64,000 nt of DNA, taken from an uncultured Ruminococcus sp. Its GTDB lineage: Bacteria; Bacillota; Clostridia; Oscillospirales; Ruminococcaceae. Each line of letters begins with the position of its first letter. Position 1 is the first letter of the stretch. Positions 1 through 9,510 of the stretch are shown here, piece after piece. Both the position numbers and the translations under genes were made by a program. The DNA is taken from positions 62,001 through 126,000 of the forward strand of contig CAKSJP010000002.1 of NCBI GenBank assembly GCA_934463425.1, given 5' to 3'. Below the pieces are notes generated by a model, which saw only the letters and a list, made by a program, of their open reading frames with translations, searched no databases and was not told the DNA's origin.

Positions 1-281
1 AAAAAGATGGACAAGCCGCACAAGTCCAGCGGCAAGTAATTGGGGCGAAACTGTTCTGTCAGCAGCAGTGCGCCGTCTTTCAGCACCTCAAGCCCCAAAG
101 CAGCCCAGGTCAGACCGCACAGCAGCCGATGTACCGTTTCCGGCTTCCAGCGGCGGCTGGTGCAGGAGACCGCCAGAACTGCCAGCAGCACACCGCCCAT
201 CCAGAGCAGATGCGCCGCCCCAAACAGCGGAAACCCCAGCCCTGCCGGAACTTCTTCCTGCGCTGTCCAGAAATATGTCAT
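1..281 (-). CDS. YwaF/TIGR02206-type integral membrane protein, partial
   Basis: The reading frame starts at an ATG at 281 and is still open at the window edge, so only the first 93 residues are visible. They show a hydrophobic segment (around residues 20-45) and, near the edge, the motif NYLPLDLCGLS. This resembles the LPLHLC motif of the YwaF family of multi-pass membrane proteins (TMEM164-like acyltransferase fold, function poorly known). Here the His of that motif is replaced by Asp. A promoter at 320-347 fits it. The family call rests on this one motif and the hydrophobicity, so it is moderate; the rest of the gene lies outside the window. Confidence 0.6.
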   Translation of the reverse strand, partial: MTYFWTAQEEVPAGLGFPLFGAAHLLWMGGVLLAVLAVSCTSRRWKPETVHRLLCGLTWAALGLEVLKDGALLLTEQFRPNYLPLDLCGLSIF

Positions 282-319
282 GACCTGCACCGCCTTTCCC
301 GAAAATCGTCTCTCTTTTC

Positions 320-347
320 AGTATACCACTTTTTCGGAAAAAAACAA
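320..347 (-). promoter_or_regulatory. Sigma-A-type promoter for the YwaF-like gene
   Basis: Read on the minus strand: TTGTTT, a 16-base spacer, then TATACT, ending 39 bases before the ATG at 281. Confidence 0.5.
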
Positions 348-368
348 CCGTAAAAACCGAAACGATCG

Positions 369-521
369 TTATTCGCTTTCGGGCAGCGCCGGTATCAGCT
401 GTACCAGAAATTTCAGCAGCGAAATGGCATCTCTGCTGCTGATCTCCTTGTCTCCGTCACAGTCGGCATTTTTGGAAAAATCACCAAAAAAATAGAACTC
501 GCATAAGATAAAATGTGTTTC
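369..521 (-). pseudogene. Orphan dockerin-module remnant
   Basis: On the minus strand a 50-codon open stretch ends in TAA (369-371). It encodes a typical second half of a type I dockerin: a calcium loop NADCDGDKEISSRD followed by the helix AISLLKFLVQLIPALP. It is bounded upstream by an in-frame TGA at 522-524 and has no ATG, GTG or TTG start with a ribosome site. It is therefore best read as the tail of a decayed or truncated dockerin gene. What it was attached to cannot be seen, because the glycosyltransferase gene lies immediately beyond it. Confidence 0.6.
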
Positions 522-609
522 TCAAAAGCACCGATGCGTGAAACTTCATCCAAAAGACGCGCATCTCATTTTATGGAAACACTCGATAAAACCGAAGGAG
601 GAGCAGTCT

Positions 610-1686
610 ATGCCTTTCATTAGTCTCTGCATGATCGTCCGAAATGAAGAAGCCGTACTGGGGCGCTGCCTGGATTCCGTGGCAGATCTGGTGGATGAGA
701 TCATCCTGGCGGACACCGGCTCTACCGACCGCACCAAAGCCATCGCCGCGGAATATGCGGCAAAGGTCTATGATTTTCCCTGGTGCGATGACTTTTCCGC
801 CGCCCGAAACTTTGCGGTGTCTCAGGCTGTGGGAGACTATTGGATGTGGCTGGATGCCGATGATGTCGTAGAGGGCGACAACCACGAAAAGCTCCGGAAG
901 ATCCTGGAACACCCGGACGCTGACATGGTATATCTCCCCTATTGGCTCAGTTTCAGCCCGGACGGCACACCGCAGACGATCTCCCGCCGGGAACGCATCT
1001 TTCGCCGGGAGCGCGGCTATCGCTTCACCGGAGCAGTACACGAAGCGGTCATTCCGTCGGGAATATGCCGTGACGGTGACGCGGCAGTCTCACACCGAAA
1101 ACTGCGCCCCAGTGACCCCGACCGCAATCTCCACATCTATCAGCAAAAGCTGATGCGCGGCGAACCCTTTTCACCCAGAGAGCAGTATTACTATGCCCGG
1201 GAGCTTTGGGATCACGGCGCATATCGGGCGGCGCTGCCCATACTGGAGCATTTTTTGGATGAGGAAAAGGGCTGGGCACCGGACCTGGTGGGAGCGTGTC
1301 TGCTCTGCGGCAGGTGCCGCCGAAAGCTGGGGCAGCCGAAAAAGGCATTGCATCGTCTGTTTTGCTCCTTTGCCTATGGCATTCCGCACCCGGAGATCTG
1401 CTGTGAGATCGGCAGCATCCTCCTGGAATCGCGGCAATATTCGGATGCAGCATTTTGGTATCACCTTGCCATGAACAGCAGCACACAGCCGCAGGAGGGC
1501 TTCTGGCGGCAGGAATGCTGTGATTATCTCCCTGCCATACAGCTGTGCGTCTGCTATGACCGCATGGGAGACATCCTGAAAGCTGCCGCATATAATGAAC
1601 TAGCCGGAAGCTTCCGCCCCGGAGACGAGGCGGTCGCCTATAACCGGCGCTATTTCGCAGAAAAAGCGAACCCCCAAACCCCATAA
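610..1686 (+). CDS. Family 2 glycosyltransferase with C-terminal TPR-like repeats (SunS/SgtA type)
   Basis: A predicted cytoplasmic sugar transferase of 358 residues. The N-terminal GT-A domain begins SLCMIVRNEEAVLGRCLDS, continues with LADTGSTDRT, and carries the DxD metal/nucleotide-sugar motif as LDADD (residues 81-85). The second half is helical with repeat-like segments around 190-330, as in TPR-bearing family 2 enzymes. The start at 610 is chosen over an upstream ATG at 538 because AAGGAGG lies about 10 bases before it and the family motif begins there. A gene for a threonine-rich collagen-like protein follows 17 bases later. This suggests that the enzyme O-glycosylates that protein, as proposed for sgtA-bclA3 of Clostridioides difficile. 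Fold is confident; substrate is inferred. Confidence 0.85.
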   Translation: MPFISLCMIVRNEEAVLGRCLDSVADLVDEIILADTGSTDRTKAIAAEYAAKVYDFPWCDDFSAARNFAVSQAVGDYWMWLDADDVVEGDNHEKLRKILEHPDADMVYLPYWLSFSPDGTPQTISRRERIFRRERGYRFTGAVHEAVIPSGICRDGDAAVSHRKLRPSDPDRNLHIYQQKLMRGEPFSPREQYYYARELWDHGAYRAALPILEHFLDEEKGWAPDLVGACLLCGRCRRKLGQPKKALHRLFCSFAYGIPHPEICCEIGSILLESRQYSDAAFWYHLAMNSSTQPQEGFWRQECCDYLPAIQLCVCYDRMGDILKAAAYNELAGSFRPGDEAVAYNRRYFAEKANPQTP

Positions 1687-1700
1687 GAAAGGAGCGATAG

Positions 1701-2360
<660 letters not shown>

Positions 2361-2412
2361 AACCGCATCACGCAATTCTGATTCAGATCCATTCAGCGAA
2401 ATCTAACGCAGA

Positions 2413-2445
2413 AAAGGGCTGCCCCGCATACAAGGGCAGCCCTTT
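2413..2445. terminator. Bidirectional terminator between convergent genes
   Basis: A stem AAAGGGCTGCCC / GGGCAGCCCTTT with an 8-base loop is flanked by T-rich sequence on the right and A-rich sequence on the left. It can end transcripts of both the collagen gene and the LysR gene. Confidence 0.8.
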
Positions 2446-2478
2446 CTTTCAGCGATCCTGTACATTCCCGGTACAAGG

Positions 2479-3375
2479 TCAGCCTTCCAGTTCAATTGGT
2501 TTTCGCAGCAGTTCCTCCCGAATGCGCCAGAGCATCTCATTGTCTGCACGTTCCCGCATGGTAACAAAATAGAGAGAACCATACATCGGCAGGGTATCCA
2601 CATAGATCCGCCCCAGCCGATTTTCATCCCGATCACGCTGAATGGTAGGCTCCAGTACAAACGCGATCCCGCGTCCCTGGCGCAGCAGTTCTTTCAGCAC
2701 AATGAAGGAATCCACTTCAATGACTTCCCGAAAATCATAAAGCGAAATACCGCTGCGGCTCAGATGGCGCTGTACCAGAGTACGGATGCCGCAGCCTGTT
2801 TCCAATACGATCAGCGGCTGCTGCAAAAGCACATTCCAGGTACAGCCATACAAACGCTCTGCCAGTTCCGGACTGGCGGCAGCAATGATATTTTCCCGGC
2901 AAAGCTCCGTTGCCTCTACCAGCATATCCGGCAGTTCGCCCTCCATGATGATGGCATCCAGCATGCCGTTCTGCATCCACTTCAAAAGCCGCCGGGTGTT
3001 CCCCACATGCAGCTGTACATGCGGATCACTTTCCTGATTGGCATAGGCACAAAGCCGCGGCAGCGCAAAAGAAAATGTTGCAGACGGTGTCAGTCCGATA
3101 TCAAAGGTCGCTGTCTCCTGAAGGCGCTGCAAACGCTTTCGGATCTCAACATTCTGCGCGCGCTGCAAAATGAACTTGTCCCGCAGATATTGCCCTGCTT
3201 CTGTCATTTCTACACGCTTGCCGTCATAATGAAACAGCGGACACTGATAAAAATGCTCCAGATATTTGATGTGCTGCGTAACAGAGGGCTGGGACAAATG
3301 CAGATGCTCTGCCGTTTTCGTATAGCTTTGCGTTTCACACAGCGACAGAAAGGTCTCCATTCGATAATCTAGCAT
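2479..3375 (-). CDS. LysR-family transcriptional regulator
   Basis: A 298-residue regulator. The N-terminal winged helix-turn-helix covers residues 1-60, with the family pattern SYTKTAEHLHLSQPSVTQHI and an LEHFYQCPLF recognition-wing segment. A periplasmic-binding-protein-like effector domain fills residues 90-295. Start at 3375 is supported by a GAGGTGC site. It lies 57 bases downstream of gpsA on the same strand, so it could be co-transcribed with it, but its target is unknown. No divergent partner gene is present to suggest an inducer. Confidence 0.9.
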   Translation of the reverse strand: MLDYRMETFLSLCETQSYTKTAEHLHLSQPSVTQHIKYLEHFYQCPLFHYDGKRVEMTEAGQYLRDKFILQRAQNVEIRKRLQRLQETATFDIGLTPSATFSFALPRLCAYANQESDPHVQLHVGNTRRLLKWMQNGMLDAIIMEGELPDMLVEATELCRENIIAAASPELAERLYGCTWNVLLQQPLIVLETGCGIRTLVQRHLSRSGISLYDFREVIEVDSFIVLKELLRQGRGIAFVLEPTIQRDRDENRLGRIYVDTLPMYGSLYFVTMRERADNEMLWRIREELLRKPIELEG

Positions 3376-3432
3376 AGATCTGCACCTCGCATGCTACAAA
3401 CTATTTTTCCCATCGAATATACAGAACTTGCT

Positions 3433-4428
3433 TCAAAAGGTTTCGTATTCGTGCTTCTTGGGACGGCTCATCAAATTGTTCAGCGCCTGCTTCGGGTCTG
3501 CCCCGGCAAACAAAATCTGATACAGCTGCTCCGTGATCGGCATGGAAACATGGTGCTTTTGTGCCAGTTCCCAGGCGGCATGGCAGCAGTAATAGCCCTC
3601 GACCGTGCCTACCTGCTTGACTGCCTCTTCCGGAGAAACGCCCTCTCCAATGAGAATACCAGCGCGCCGATTGCGGCTGTGCATGCTGCAGCAGGTCACG
3701 ATCAGGTCACCGATACCAGACAGACCGCCGAAGGTCTCTGCTTTTCCGCCCATTTTTACGCCGAGATTGGTGATCTCGTGGATGCCGCGCGTCATCAGTG
3801 CCGCCTTGGTATTATCACCGCACTGCAATCCGTCGCAGATGCCTGCCGCCAGAGCGATGATATTTTTCAGCGCACCGCCGATCTCACAGCCCACCGGGTC
3901 AGCATTGATATAAATGCGCAGCGTGTGACTGGAAAAGACTTCTTGAATTTTTGCAGCAGCGGCTTCATTTTTGGATGCAGCCACTACGGTGGTCGGCACA
4001 CCGCGTCCCACCTCTTCAGCATGAGACGGCCCGGTAATGACACCCACAGCATTTTCCGGATACTCCGACTGGATGATCTGGCTCATGGTGAGAAATGTCT
4101 TTTCCTCCAGACCCTTGCTGGCATTTACCAGAATGGTGTCCTTGGTGAGGAACGGCTTTACACGCTGTGCCACAGAACGGATATACAAAGACGGCACAAC
4201 AAAAACCACCATGTCGCTTTGTTCCATGCAGTGCGGGTCAGTTGTGAATGCAATGCCCTTGGGGATCTTTACCCCTGGCAGCTTCGTCTTGTGTTCACCG
4301 TCCCGGAGGATCGCTTCTACGATCTGTTCCGAAATATCCCAGACGGTTACCTGATGTTGATTCTGATATGCTGCGATCGCAAGGCTGACGCCAAAGCCGC
4401 CTGCGCCGAGAATGGTGATTTTTGCCAT
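3433..4428 (-). CDS. gpsA: Glycerol-3-phosphate dehydrogenase [NAD(P)+]
   Basis: This cytoplasmic enzyme reduces dihydroxyacetone phosphate to sn-glycerol-3-phosphate for phospholipid synthesis. The 331-residue protein begins with the Rossmann motif ILGAGGFGVSLA. It carries VNASKGLE in the middle, the catalytic-lysine segment EIGGALKNIIALAAGI, and GLSGIGDLIVTC with the RNRRAG substrate loop. Length is normal. AAGGAGG stands 5-6 bases before the ATG. It follows plsY on the same strand, so glycerol-3-phosphate synthesis and its first acylation are encoded side by side. Confidence 0.97.
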   Translation of the reverse strand: MAKITILGAGGFGVSLAIAAYQNQHQVTVWDISEQIVEAILRDGEHKTKLPGVKIPKGIAFTTDPHCMEQSDMVVFVVPSLYIRSVAQRVKPFLTKDTILVNASKGLEEKTFLTMSQIIQSEYPENAVGVITGPSHAEEVGRGVPTTVVAASKNEAAAAKIQEVFSSHTLRIYINADPVGCEIGGALKNIIALAAGICDGLQCGDNTKAALMTRGIHEITNLGVKMGGKAETFGGLSGIGDLIVTCCSMHSRNRRAGILIGEGVSPEEAVKQVGTVEGYYCCHAAWELAQKHHVSMPITEQLYQILFAGADPKQALNNLMSRPKKHEYETF

Positions 4429-4501
4429 ATGAACCTCCTTGTTTTCTGATTTTCAGTGTTGCGTTATTCCTGATGTGGGACAATGCTTATGAACACGTTT
4501 C

Positions 4502-4537
4502 TGTAGGGACGGATGCTCACATCGACCCGATTCCACA
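4502..4537. repeat. REP-like palindromic repeat (GATG subtype), copy 1
   Basis: In the plsY-gpsA gap. It matches the reverse complement of 29506-29541 over 36 bases with only a few differences (core TGTAGGGACGGATG, end CGATTCCACA). It appears partly decayed, since the palindrome is interrupted. The rest of the 145-base gap shows no gene. Confidence 0.65.
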
Positions 4538-4573
4538 ATTTTTCTTTTTCCAGTACGCTGCTCCTCGCTCACC

Positions 4574-5245
4574 TTATGCTTTCTTGGAATGGAACGAAAA
4601 CTTGTTCTCATTCCCGGCTCTGAGTCGCTGGATATTGGTGCGGTGCATCCAGATGACCCACGCACCCATCAGTGCTGCCAGTCCGGTATTGAGCCAGAGA
4701 TACCACATGGGCAGATCGCCGCGCTGCCAATACTGGAACAAAAACGTCACAATGGGGCAGCAGACCGATGCCACAATAGAACCGAGGGAGACATACTTCG
4801 AGATCGCCAGTACGACGGCGAAAATCAGGATCAGGCAGAGAAACACCTTCCAGTCGATTCCCAGAAAGACCGAAACGCCCACCAGAACGCCTTTGCCGCC
4901 TTTGAAATGATAATAGAGCGGAAAAACATGTCCCAAAATAGCGAAAATACCGGCAATATAGCCGATGAAATGCACATCGTTCTGCGCCGTCAGCCCGGTG
5001 TTCAAAAGCTCACAGATGCCCCGGGAGAGCAGTACGGCAATGATGCCCTTTGCCAGATCGCCCACCAGCGTCAGCGCCGCACAGCCCTTGCCAAAACAGC
5101 GCAGGGTATTGGTCAGCCCGGCATTATGACTGCCGTAGTCCCGGATGTCCTTGTGTTTCAGCAGGCGCACCACCAAAATCGAACTGTTGAAGCTCCCCAG
5201 CAGGTAGGACAGCGCCGCCGAAATCAAAATTGCTACTATCAGCAT
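4574..5245 (-). CDS. plsY: Acyl-phosphate:glycerol-3-phosphate acyltransferase
   Basis: A 223-residue polytopic membrane enzyme that transfers an acyl group from acyl-phosphate to glycerol-3-phosphate, the first step of phosphatidic acid synthesis. Visible family motifs are AALSYLLGSFNSSILV at the N-terminus, DIRDYGSHNAGLTNT (the S-x-N-x-G-x-TN active-site loop), and GHVFPLYYHFKGGKGV (the GGKG phosphate loop). Five or more hydrophobic segments are present. It lies 14 bases downstream of der and upstream of gpsA, making a der-plsY-gpsA unit that also occurs in other Firmicutes. Confidence 0.96.
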   Translation of the reverse strand: MLIVAILISAALSYLLGSFNSSILVVRLLKHKDIRDYGSHNAGLTNTLRCFGKGCAALTLVGDLAKGIIAVLLSRGICELLNTGLTAQNDVHFIGYIAGIFAILGHVFPLYYHFKGGKGVLVGVSVFLGIDWKVFLCLILIFAVVLAISKYVSLGSIVASVCCPIVTFLFQYWQRGDLPMWYLWLNTGLAALMGAWVIWMHRTNIQRLRAGNENKFSFHSKKA

Positions 5246-5259
5246 GATCGTTTCTCCTG

Positions 5260-6588
5260 TTACTTCTCATCTCTTGCCCGCTCGCGAACCACAAAGCGCA
5301 CCGGCGTTCCCGTCAGTCCGAAGGTAGAGCGGATCTGGTTCTCAATATACCGCTGATACGAGAAATGGAACAGATCTGCACGGTTCACGAAAATAACAAA
5401 CGTCGGCGGCTTGGTACTTGCCTGAGTCATATAGTAGATCTTCAGGCGGCGGCCCTTGTCCGAAGGCGGCTGGACACGAGTGGTGGCATATGCCAGTACA
5501 TCATTGAGCATACCTGTAGAAATACGCATGGCATTCTGCTGATATACCTCGTGAATTTTCTCGAACAGCTTGGGCACACGCTGACCCGTCTTTGCCGAAA
5601 TAAAAAGAAACGGTGCATAGGACATAAAGCTGAAATCCCGCTGGAGCTTTTCCTCAAACTCCTTCATGGTGCTGTTGTCCTTTTCGATCAGATCCCACTT
5701 GTTGACCACAATAATAGAAGCCTTGCCCTGTTCATGGGCATAACCGGCAACCTTGGAGTCCTGTTCCGTAAAGCCCTCTGTCGCGTCAATGAGGATCAGG
5801 CACACATCTGCACGGTCTACCGCCATATACGCGCGCAGCACGCTGTAATGCTCGATGCGCTCGGTGACACGCGCCTTTTTCCGGATACCGGCGGTGTCGA
5901 TAAGAACGAACTTGCCCACTTCATTTTCCACTGTGGTATCTGTCGCGTCACGGGTCGTGCCGGCAATGTTGGAAACAATGGCGCGCTCTTCTCCGGCGAT
6001 ACGATTCACCAGCGAGGACTTGCCCACATTAGGCTTGCCGATGATCGCCACATGGATCGCGTCCTCATCGTCCTCCAGCTCGTCCTCCGGCGGCAGCAGA
6101 TCATAGACTGCATCCAGCATATCTCCCGTGCCGTGACCATGCGCCGCAGAAATAGGAAACGGGTCGCCGATTCCCAGATTATAGAATTCGTACAGTTCCA
6201 TTGGCGGCTCACCGATGGAGTCGCACTTATTAACTGCCAGAACCACAGGCTTTCCGCTCTTCTGAAGCATGCTTGCCACGGCGCTGTCATCAGCAGTTAC
6301 GCCGCAGCGCACATCTGTCACCAGCACGATCACATCGGCGCGCTCGATGGCAAGCTCTGCCTGACGGCGCATCTGCTTGAGGATCACATCGTCTGTGACT
6401 GTCTCAATACCGCCGGTATCTACCAGCATAAACGAACGGTTGCGCCATTCGCCCTTCGCATAGATCCGGTCGCGTGTTACGCCGGGAGTATCCTCGACGA
6501 TAGACAGACGCTGACCGATCAGCTTATTAAACAGGGTGGATTTTCCCACATTGGGTCGTCCCACCACAGCTACAACAGGTAATGCCAT
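5260..6588 (-). CDS. der: Ribosome-assembly GTPase Der (EngA)
   Basis: A 442-residue double GTPase needed for 50S subunit maturation. The first G domain has GRPNVGKST (residues 10-18), DTPGVTRD, DTGG and NKCD. The second has GKPNVGKSS (about 182-190), DTAGIRKKAR and NKWD. A KH-like domain follows (about 355-442) with PPTFVIFVNRADLF. All nucleotide-binding motifs look intact and the length is normal. An AAAGGAG site precedes the ATG. No clear promoter was found in the 225-base gap upstream, so it may depend on weak or unrecognised sequences there. Confidence 0.97.
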   Translation of the reverse strand: MALPVVAVVGRPNVGKSTLFNKLIGQRLSIVEDTPGVTRDRIYAKGEWRNRSFMLVDTGGIETVTDDVILKQMRRQAELAIERADVIVLVTDVRCGVTADDSAVASMLQKSGKPVVLAVNKCDSIGEPPMELYEFYNLGIGDPFPISAAHGHGTGDMLDAVYDLLPPEDELEDDEDAIHVAIIGKPNVGKSSLVNRIAGEERAIVSNIAGTTRDATDTTVENEVGKFVLIDTAGIRKKARVTERIEHYSVLRAYMAVDRADVCLILIDATEGFTEQDSKVAGYAHEQGKASIIVVNKWDLIEKDNSTMKEFEEKLQRDFSFMSYAPFLFISAKTGQRVPKLFEKIHEVYQQNAMRISTGMLNDVLAYATTRVQPPSDKGRRLKIYYMTQASTKPPTFVIFVNRADLFHFSYQRYIENQIRSTFGLTGTPVRFVVRERARDEK

Positions 6589-6744
6589 AGGGATTTCATC
6601 TCCTTTATTGTCATAACTTATATTTCAGATGAGGATTTTCGTTTGACAGCATCTTTACAGTGGAATGCATTGTCTCTTTTTGCACATCCGCCCGGTTTCG
6701 CAGGATCTTTCTATGCGAGTCATCTCCAAAAACCGACAAACATA

Positions 6745-6776
6745 CAAAAAAGAGAGGCGACACCAGCCGCCTCTCC
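6745..6776 (-). terminator. Rho-independent terminator of yceD-rpmF
   Basis: Minus-strand stem GAGAGGCG / CGCCTCTC with an 8-base loop, followed directly by a run of six or more U residues. Confidence 0.85.
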
Positions 6777-6813
6777 TCCTCGTACAAAACGAAATCGTCT
6801 TGTCAGTCAGCAC

Positions 6814-7002
6814 TTATTCTGCATCGTCCATCTTCAGAACAGCAACGCCCTTGTAATATCCGCAGTTTTTGCAAACCTTGTGCGGAGCCTTAAATGCGCC
6901 GCAGTTGCTGCATGTGCTCATTGCAGGTGCATCGAGCTTCCAAACAGCAGAACGTCTCTTGTTACGTCTTGCCTTGGAGACCTTATTCTTCGGTACAGCC
7001 AT
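6814..7002 (-). CDS. rpmF: 50S ribosomal protein L32
   Basis: A 62-residue ribosomal protein. The N-terminus MAVPKNKVSKARRNKRRS is the classic L32 signature. The zinc-ribbon cysteines are kept as CSNC (residues 32-35) and CKNC (45-48), so this is the zinc-binding (C+) form. It is co-transcribed with the DUF177/YceD gene 16 bases upstream, a pairing conserved across bacteria. Confidence 0.98.
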   Translation of the reverse strand: MAVPKNKVSKARRNKRRSAVWKLDAPAMSTCSNCGAFKAPHKVCKNCGYYKGVAVLKMDDAE

Positions 7003-7018
7003 GTCTTGGCACCTCCTT

Positions 7019-7474
7019 CTACTTTCGACAGTCGCAGGTGCCTTCGTTCAGATTACACCCACAGATATCGCACAGACCCTTACAATCCTCCCGGCAAAGC
7101 ATCTTTGTCGGCAGCATCAGCAAAAGATCTGAGATTGCTGTCTCATTCATATCAATGCTGTCGTGTTGTGCCACCAGGTATGTGTCATAGATGTCCCCTT
7201 CGCTGTGCAGAGACGGTACAACTGTGTGAGAAAAGTCATACGAATAGTCCTGCTTCAGCTCAGTCAGGCATCGGTCACAGACCGCATCCAATGTACAGGA
7301 GACAGTATACTTCAGCGTCACGATCCCGGCGCGGTTATAGAACTCGCCTTTCACGGACACCGGTGCGGCAAATGTATAACCGCGCACCTCGGACAATTCT
7401 TCCGGTGTGATCGCATAATCCACCGGCAGATGCATACCCTCTATCTGAAAAATCTCCCGCAGCTGTAGAATCAT
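7019..7474 (-). CDS. yceD: YceD/DUF177 family protein
   Basis: A 151-residue cytoplasmic protein of the YceD family, linked to 23S rRNA processing or accumulation and almost always found next to rpmF. It shows the family cysteines: CDRCL in the middle and CREDCKGLCDICG, NLNEGTCDC at the C-terminus, which probably bind zinc. It is the first gene of a two-gene unit with rpmF and has a strong promoter at 7505-7534. Confidence 0.92.
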   Translation of the reverse strand: MILQLREIFQIEGMHLPVDYAITPEELSEVRGYTFAAPVSVKGEFYNRAGIVTLKYTVSCTLDAVCDRCLTELKQDYSYDFSHTVVPSLHSEGDIYDTYLVAQHDSIDMNETAISDLLLMLPTKMLCREDCKGLCDICGCNLNEGTCDCRK

Positions 7475-7504
7475 ACCTGCTTCCTTTCACGCATTGCATC
7501 ATTT

Positions 7505-7534
7505 ATTATAACAAATTTCACGCCGCCTTGTCAA
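7505..7534 (-). promoter_or_regulatory. Consensus sigma-A promoter of yceD-rpmF
   Basis: Minus strand TTGACA, 18-base spacer, TATAAT; both hexamers match the consensus. The start codon of yceD is about 30 bases downstream of the -10 element. Confidence 0.85.
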
Positions 7535-7588
7535 GCCCTTTTTGAAAAAAATCGAAAAAAGCAGCGCATTACCGCATTCCGGGACGAA

Positions 7589-7996
7589 TTAGTCTACGAA
7601 CTTGGTAACAGAGGACGGCAGTTCAGATACGTCTGCCGATACTGTGAATGTTACGATAGAATCATCACCAGTCAGCTTGTCCAGCTTTTCCAGTGTGCGG
7701 CCCAGTGCCTCGAAATCAGCGCCGGCGATCTTCAGGATGCCGTCTACATAGATCTCCTTGATGTCATAGTTGCCAGCCAGCATGCCAGCAACGAAGCCAT
7801 AGAAAGCATCAAAGCTGTCGATTGCGAACTGCTCGGTGTCGCACCATCTTACCTTATAGCTGATAGAGCGGCGCAGAGTCTCGCCTTTTTCGATGCAAAC
7901 CAGGCAGCCATTGGTGTCCTTTACTGCTGCATTAATTTTATCGATAATGATTTTTGTTTTTCCGCTTCCCTTTTTACCTGTAATCAGTCGAATCAT
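7589..7996 (-). CDS. Small P-loop ATP-binding protein, function unknown
   Basis: A 135-residue protein with an N-terminal Walker A motif in ITGKKGSGKTK (residues 5-15). A likely Walker B-type strand, IKEIYVDGILK, lies near residue 80-90. It is much shorter than the AAA or kinase families and carries no second recognisable domain. It has a good ribosome site (AAAGGAG) and a monocistronic setting between pgi and yceD. I do not recognise the family; nucleotide binding is the only function that can be supported. Confidence 0.75.
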   Translation of the reverse strand: MIRLITGKKGSGKTKIIIDKINAAVKDTNGCLVCIEKGETLRRSISYKVRWCDTEQFAIDSFDAFYGFVAGMLAGNYDIKEIYVDGILKIAGADFEALGRTLEKLDKLTGDDSIVTFTVSADVSELPSSVTKFVD

Positions 7997-8080
7997 AATG
8001 ATAACTCCTTTCGCACCGGTGATTCCGGCACTTGTTTATTCCACCACAGCCGTATTGCGGCTGTTGAATACATAAATTGG

Positions 8081-9421
8081 TCAGTCTGCCAGCTTTGCTT
8101 CCAGAGCAGCCTTCTGATCTTCATAGCCCGGCTTGCCCAGCAGAGCAAACATGTTCTTCTTATAGCTTTCTACGCCCGGCTGGTTGAACGGATTTACACC
8201 CAGCAGATAACCGGAAACTGCGCATGCCTTTTCAAAGAAGTAGATCAGATAGCCCAGGCTCTTCTCGGATACGTCCTCAACCTCGAGGATCATATTCGGA
8301 ACACCGCCGTCTGTGTGTGCCAGTACGACGCCTTCCAGTGCCTTGCGGTTTACCACAGACATATTCTGACCGGTCAGGAAATTCAGACCGTCCAGGTTCT
8401 CTGCGTCCGGCTCCAGGAAAAAGTCCTGCTTCGGCTTCTTGATGTCTACAACAGTCTCAAACAGAATGCGGCTGCCTTCCTGGATATACTGACCCATGGA
8501 GTGCAGATCGGTGGAGAACACTGCGGAGGACGGGAATACACCCTTGTTGTCCTTGCCTTCGCTCTCGCCGAACAGCTGCTTGTACCATTCTGCCATGGTC
8601 ACAAAGCTCGGCTCATAGGATACCAGCATCTCTACGGTCTTGCCCTTGCGGTACAGAATGTTGCGCAGTGCAGCATACTGATAGCAGTCATTGTTGTCAA
8701 AATCTGCGGTCAGCTCCTTCTGTGCCTCTGCCGCACCAGCCATCAGTGCTTCGATGTCACAGCCAGCCACAGCGATGGGCAGCAGACCAACGGCAGTCAG
8801 AACAGAATAGCGTCCGCCGACATCATCCGGTACAACAAATGTCTCATAGCCCTCTGTATCAGACAGGGACTTCAGTGTGCCCTTTGCCTTGTCAGTGGTA
8901 GCAAAAATGTGATCCTTTGCGCCTTCCTTGCCGTACTTCTTTTCTACCAGCTGCTTGAACACACGGAATGCCAGAGCCGGCTCTGTTGTCGTACCAGACT
9001 TGGAAATAACATTCACAGAAAAGTCTCTGCCCTCGCAGATGGAGATCACTTCGTTCAGATATGTGGGGTTGATGTTGTTGCCCACATAGTAGATGTCCGG
9101 TGTGTCCTTCTTCAGATTGTTATAGAACGGCGATTTCAGGAACTCGATCGCAGCGCGGGCACCCAGATAAGAACCGCCGATACCGATCACAACCAGTACC
9201 TCAGAATTTTTCTGGATCTTCTTTGCTGCTGCCTGGATCCGTGCGAACTCTTCCTTGTCATAATCCGTCGGCAGTGTCAGCCAGCCCAGAAAATCCGAGC
9301 CGAGACCGCTCTTTTCGTGCAGCATCTTTGCAGATGCCTCTACCTGATGACGGATTCCGGTCAGTTCATCCGGATTCACATAGTTTGCCAGATATTTTGT
9401 ATTCAGCTTTACAGAAGACAT
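8081..9421 (-). CDS. pgi: Glucose-6-phosphate isomerase
   Basis: This enzyme interconverts glucose-6-phosphate and fructose-6-phosphate in glycolysis. The 446-residue form begins [15 protein letters not shown] and contains [17 protein letters not shown], the phosphosugar loop [26 protein letters not shown] and, near the end, [16 protein letters not shown]. This short form is usual in Firmicutes. The ATG at 9421 has GGAGGG before it. An in-frame 36-codon extension to a GTG at 9529 lacks a ribosome site and has no family similarity, and its RNA can fold into a three-way junction. It is therefore treated as leader RNA. Confidence 0.97.
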   Translation of the reverse strand: MSSVKLNTKYLANYVNPDELTGIRHQVEASAKMLHEKSGLGSDFLGWLTLPTDYDKEEFARIQAAAKKIQKNSEVLVVIGIGGSYLGARAAIEFLKSPFYNNLKKDTPDIYYVGNNINPTYLNEVISICEGRDFSVNVISKSGTTTEPALAFRVFKQLVEKKYGKEGAKDHIFATTDKAKGTLKSLSDTEGYETFVVPDDVGGRYSVLTAVGLLPIAVAGCDIEALMAGAAEAQKELTADFDNNDCYQYAALRNILYRKGKTVEMLVSYEPSFVTMAEWYKQLFGESEGKDNKGVFPSSAVFSTDLHSMGQYIQEGSRILFETVVDIKKPKQDFFLEPDAENLDGLNFLTGQNMSVVNRKALEGVVLAHTDGGVPNMILEVEDVSEKSLGYLIYFFEKACAVSGYLLGVNPFNQPGVESYKKNMFALLGKPGYEDQKAALEAKLAD

Positions 9422-9451
9422 AATACAATTTCCCTCCACTTTCTTCTCAAG

Positions 9452-9510
9452 GCGTCGGGCAGCGCGTGCAGCCGTCTCCAGAGGAACACCTTTAAGAGAC
9501 CCGCCGACAC
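9452..9510 (-). ncRNA. Structured 5' leader of pgi (candidate cis-regulatory RNA)
   Basis: The transcript from the promoter at 9542-9570 can form a tight three-way junction. P1 pairs 9505-9510 with 9452-9457 (GUGUCG/CGACGC). P2 pairs 9496-9500 with 9474-9478 (GUCUC/GAGAC, with an inner AGG/CCU helix closed by UGUU). P3 folds 9458-9473 on itself (GGCUGC/GCUGCC). P2, P3 and the P1 3' strand abut with no unpaired bases. It matches no riboswitch class I recognise; regulation is inferred only from position. Confidence 0.4.

Noticed and set aside
8046..8064. Terminator after pgi (ACAGCCG/CGGCTGT stem)
   Set aside because: Stem is short and no T run follows in the pgi direction; left unannotated.
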